DNA of 5,097 bases from Competibacteraceae bacterium UBA3908 (GTDB lineage: Bacteria > Pseudomonadota > Gammaproteobacteria > Competibacterales > Competibacteraceae): contig DGFE01000222.1 of assembly GCA_002391525.1 (NCBI GenBank), positions 20,744-25,840 on the forward strand, written 5' to 3'. The notes under the pieces are model-generated. The model saw nothing but the letters and a program-made list of their open reading frames with translations, was not told where the DNA came from and did no database searches. How positions within the stretch are numbered: the stretch's first letter is position 1; the number at the start of each line of letters is the position of its first letter. Shown piece by piece: positions 4,569 through 5,097 of the stretch. The position numbers and the translations under genes are program-made.

Positions 4569-5097
4569 CTATCGCAAGAACCAGGAGCGGACCCTGCCAA
4601 CCATCACGGGAACGGTGTCGCTCACATCGACGGTCAACAGATATACCTTCCTGGCCTGTTCAAACACCTTGCTGGGATTGAAAAATGTAAGCTTTACGTC
4701 CCAGCAGTCGGCTTCGGGGCGACAGACCGGACTGCGCTCTACCCCGATGGTATCGAGTTCCATCCCCTTCGTAATGGCGTCCTCAACGACATCCGCTGCC
4801 AGGAGCGCGTTGGTGGCCGCGTAGTTGATGGCCCGCTCTTGAGAGGTGATGCCCAGGTTGCGGAGATCCTCGTAGATGCGAAGCAGCAGGTTCGCAACGC
4901 TTTCCTTATACTGATCGTTAGTGTCTTTTTCCTTACAGATGGCTTCGACCAAACTCTTGGTATTCCAACTGTACATGCCCCGCAGGTCTGGCAAGATGCT
5001 GGGAACGATTTGGCCGGTGAACAGTTTCACCTTTCCGACAAGGTGGCCGGGGATCGATACCCGTTCAACCTCGCCTTTGATTTGTTCACCGAGAAAC
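4569..5097 (-). CDS. PatG-like C-terminal domain protein (cyanobactin maturation protease type), 3' part only
   Basis: The frame is open to the right edge, so only the last 175 residues are visible; a GTG at 5030 lies inside the open frame and is not a believable start. The visible part reads like the C-terminal domain of PatG-type proteins: IKGEVERVSIPGHLVGKVKLF (about 6-26), PDLRGMYSWNTKSLVEA (about 36-52), LRNLGITSQERAINYAATNA (about 78-97), then the conserved block MELDTIGVERSPVCRPEADC with WDVKLTFF after it, and a close with RKVYLLTVDVSDTVPVMVG followed by RVRSW. In cyanobactin pathways PatG carries an N-terminal subtilisin-like protease/macrocyclase; the function of this C-terminal domain is not established. 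Whether a protease precedes it here cannot be seen, and stand-alone versions are possible. The family call is from memory of these motifs. The gene ends 71 nt before the Cys-rich peptide and is probably in the same transcript. Confidence 0.75.
   Translation of the reverse strand, partial: FLGEQIKGEVERVSIPGHLVGKVKLFTGQIVPSILPDLRGMYSWNTKSLVEAICKEKDTNDQYKESVANLLLRIYEDLRNLGITSQERAINYAATNALLAADVVEDAITKGMELDTIGVERSPVCRPEADCWDVKLTFFNPSKVFEQARKVYLLTVDVSDTVPVMVGRVRSWFLR

Noticed and set aside
4504..4824. 106-residue plus-strand open frame, with an overlapping 85-residue frame from 4424
   Set aside because: Both are largely antisense to the PatG-like domain, are serine-rich as expected for shadow frames, and lack motifs.
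1..5097. tRNA, rRNA, CRISPR array, insertion sequence or attachment site
   Set aside because: I saw no cloverleaf with a tRNA-like T arm, no regularly spaced direct repeats, and no transposase or integrase motifs in the open frames.

Overview
All supported genes lie on the minus strand, so the window is read from right to left. The sequence is moderately GC-rich over most of its length. A typical proteobacterial YgiQ, an HDOD protein and a dispersed hairpin repeat of the CCCCTCTCCC/GGGAGAGGGG type suggest a gammaproteobacterium. An environmental, Competibacter-like or sulfur-bacterium-like lineage is only a guess. The right end (about 4200-5097) looks more AT-rich than the left.

Layout in transcription order. 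(1) 5097-4569: the C-terminal part of a protein that reads like the C-terminal domain of cyanobactin maturation proteases (PatG-like). (2) 4497-4291: a 68-residue protein with a strong ribosome binding site and a five-cysteine C-terminal half; it is a candidate modified or exported peptide. (3) 4290-4080: a leader with several inverted repeats and no gene. (4) 4079-3291: a two-helix membrane sensor with a periplasmic Cache/PDC-like domain and a HAMP domain. An in-frame TAA at 3423-3425 interrupts the HAMP, and the rest of the HAMP is intact in the same frame. (5) 3226-2393: a secreted PhnD-family phosphate/phosphonate-type solute-binding protein. (6) 2317-1751: a cytoplasmic PATAN/DUF4388-like protein with a C-terminal DUF8082-like domain. 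(7) 1743-868: an HDOD-domain protein whose HD doublet is HG. (8) 832 or 826 to beyond position 1: the N-terminal part of YgiQ, a radical SAM family protein, with the dispersed hairpin repeat read through in frame near the window edge.

Genes 4 to 7 look like one signalling unit: a periplasmic binding protein, a membrane sensor without its own output domain, and two cytoplasmic proteins of signalling type. Tight spacing (7 nt between genes 6 and 7) supports co-transcription of at least the distal part. How the signal passes is inference.

The two points most worth a second look are the pairing of a PatG-like C-terminal domain with a Cys-rich small peptide outside the usual cyanobacterial context, and the nonsense codon that splits the HAMP domain.
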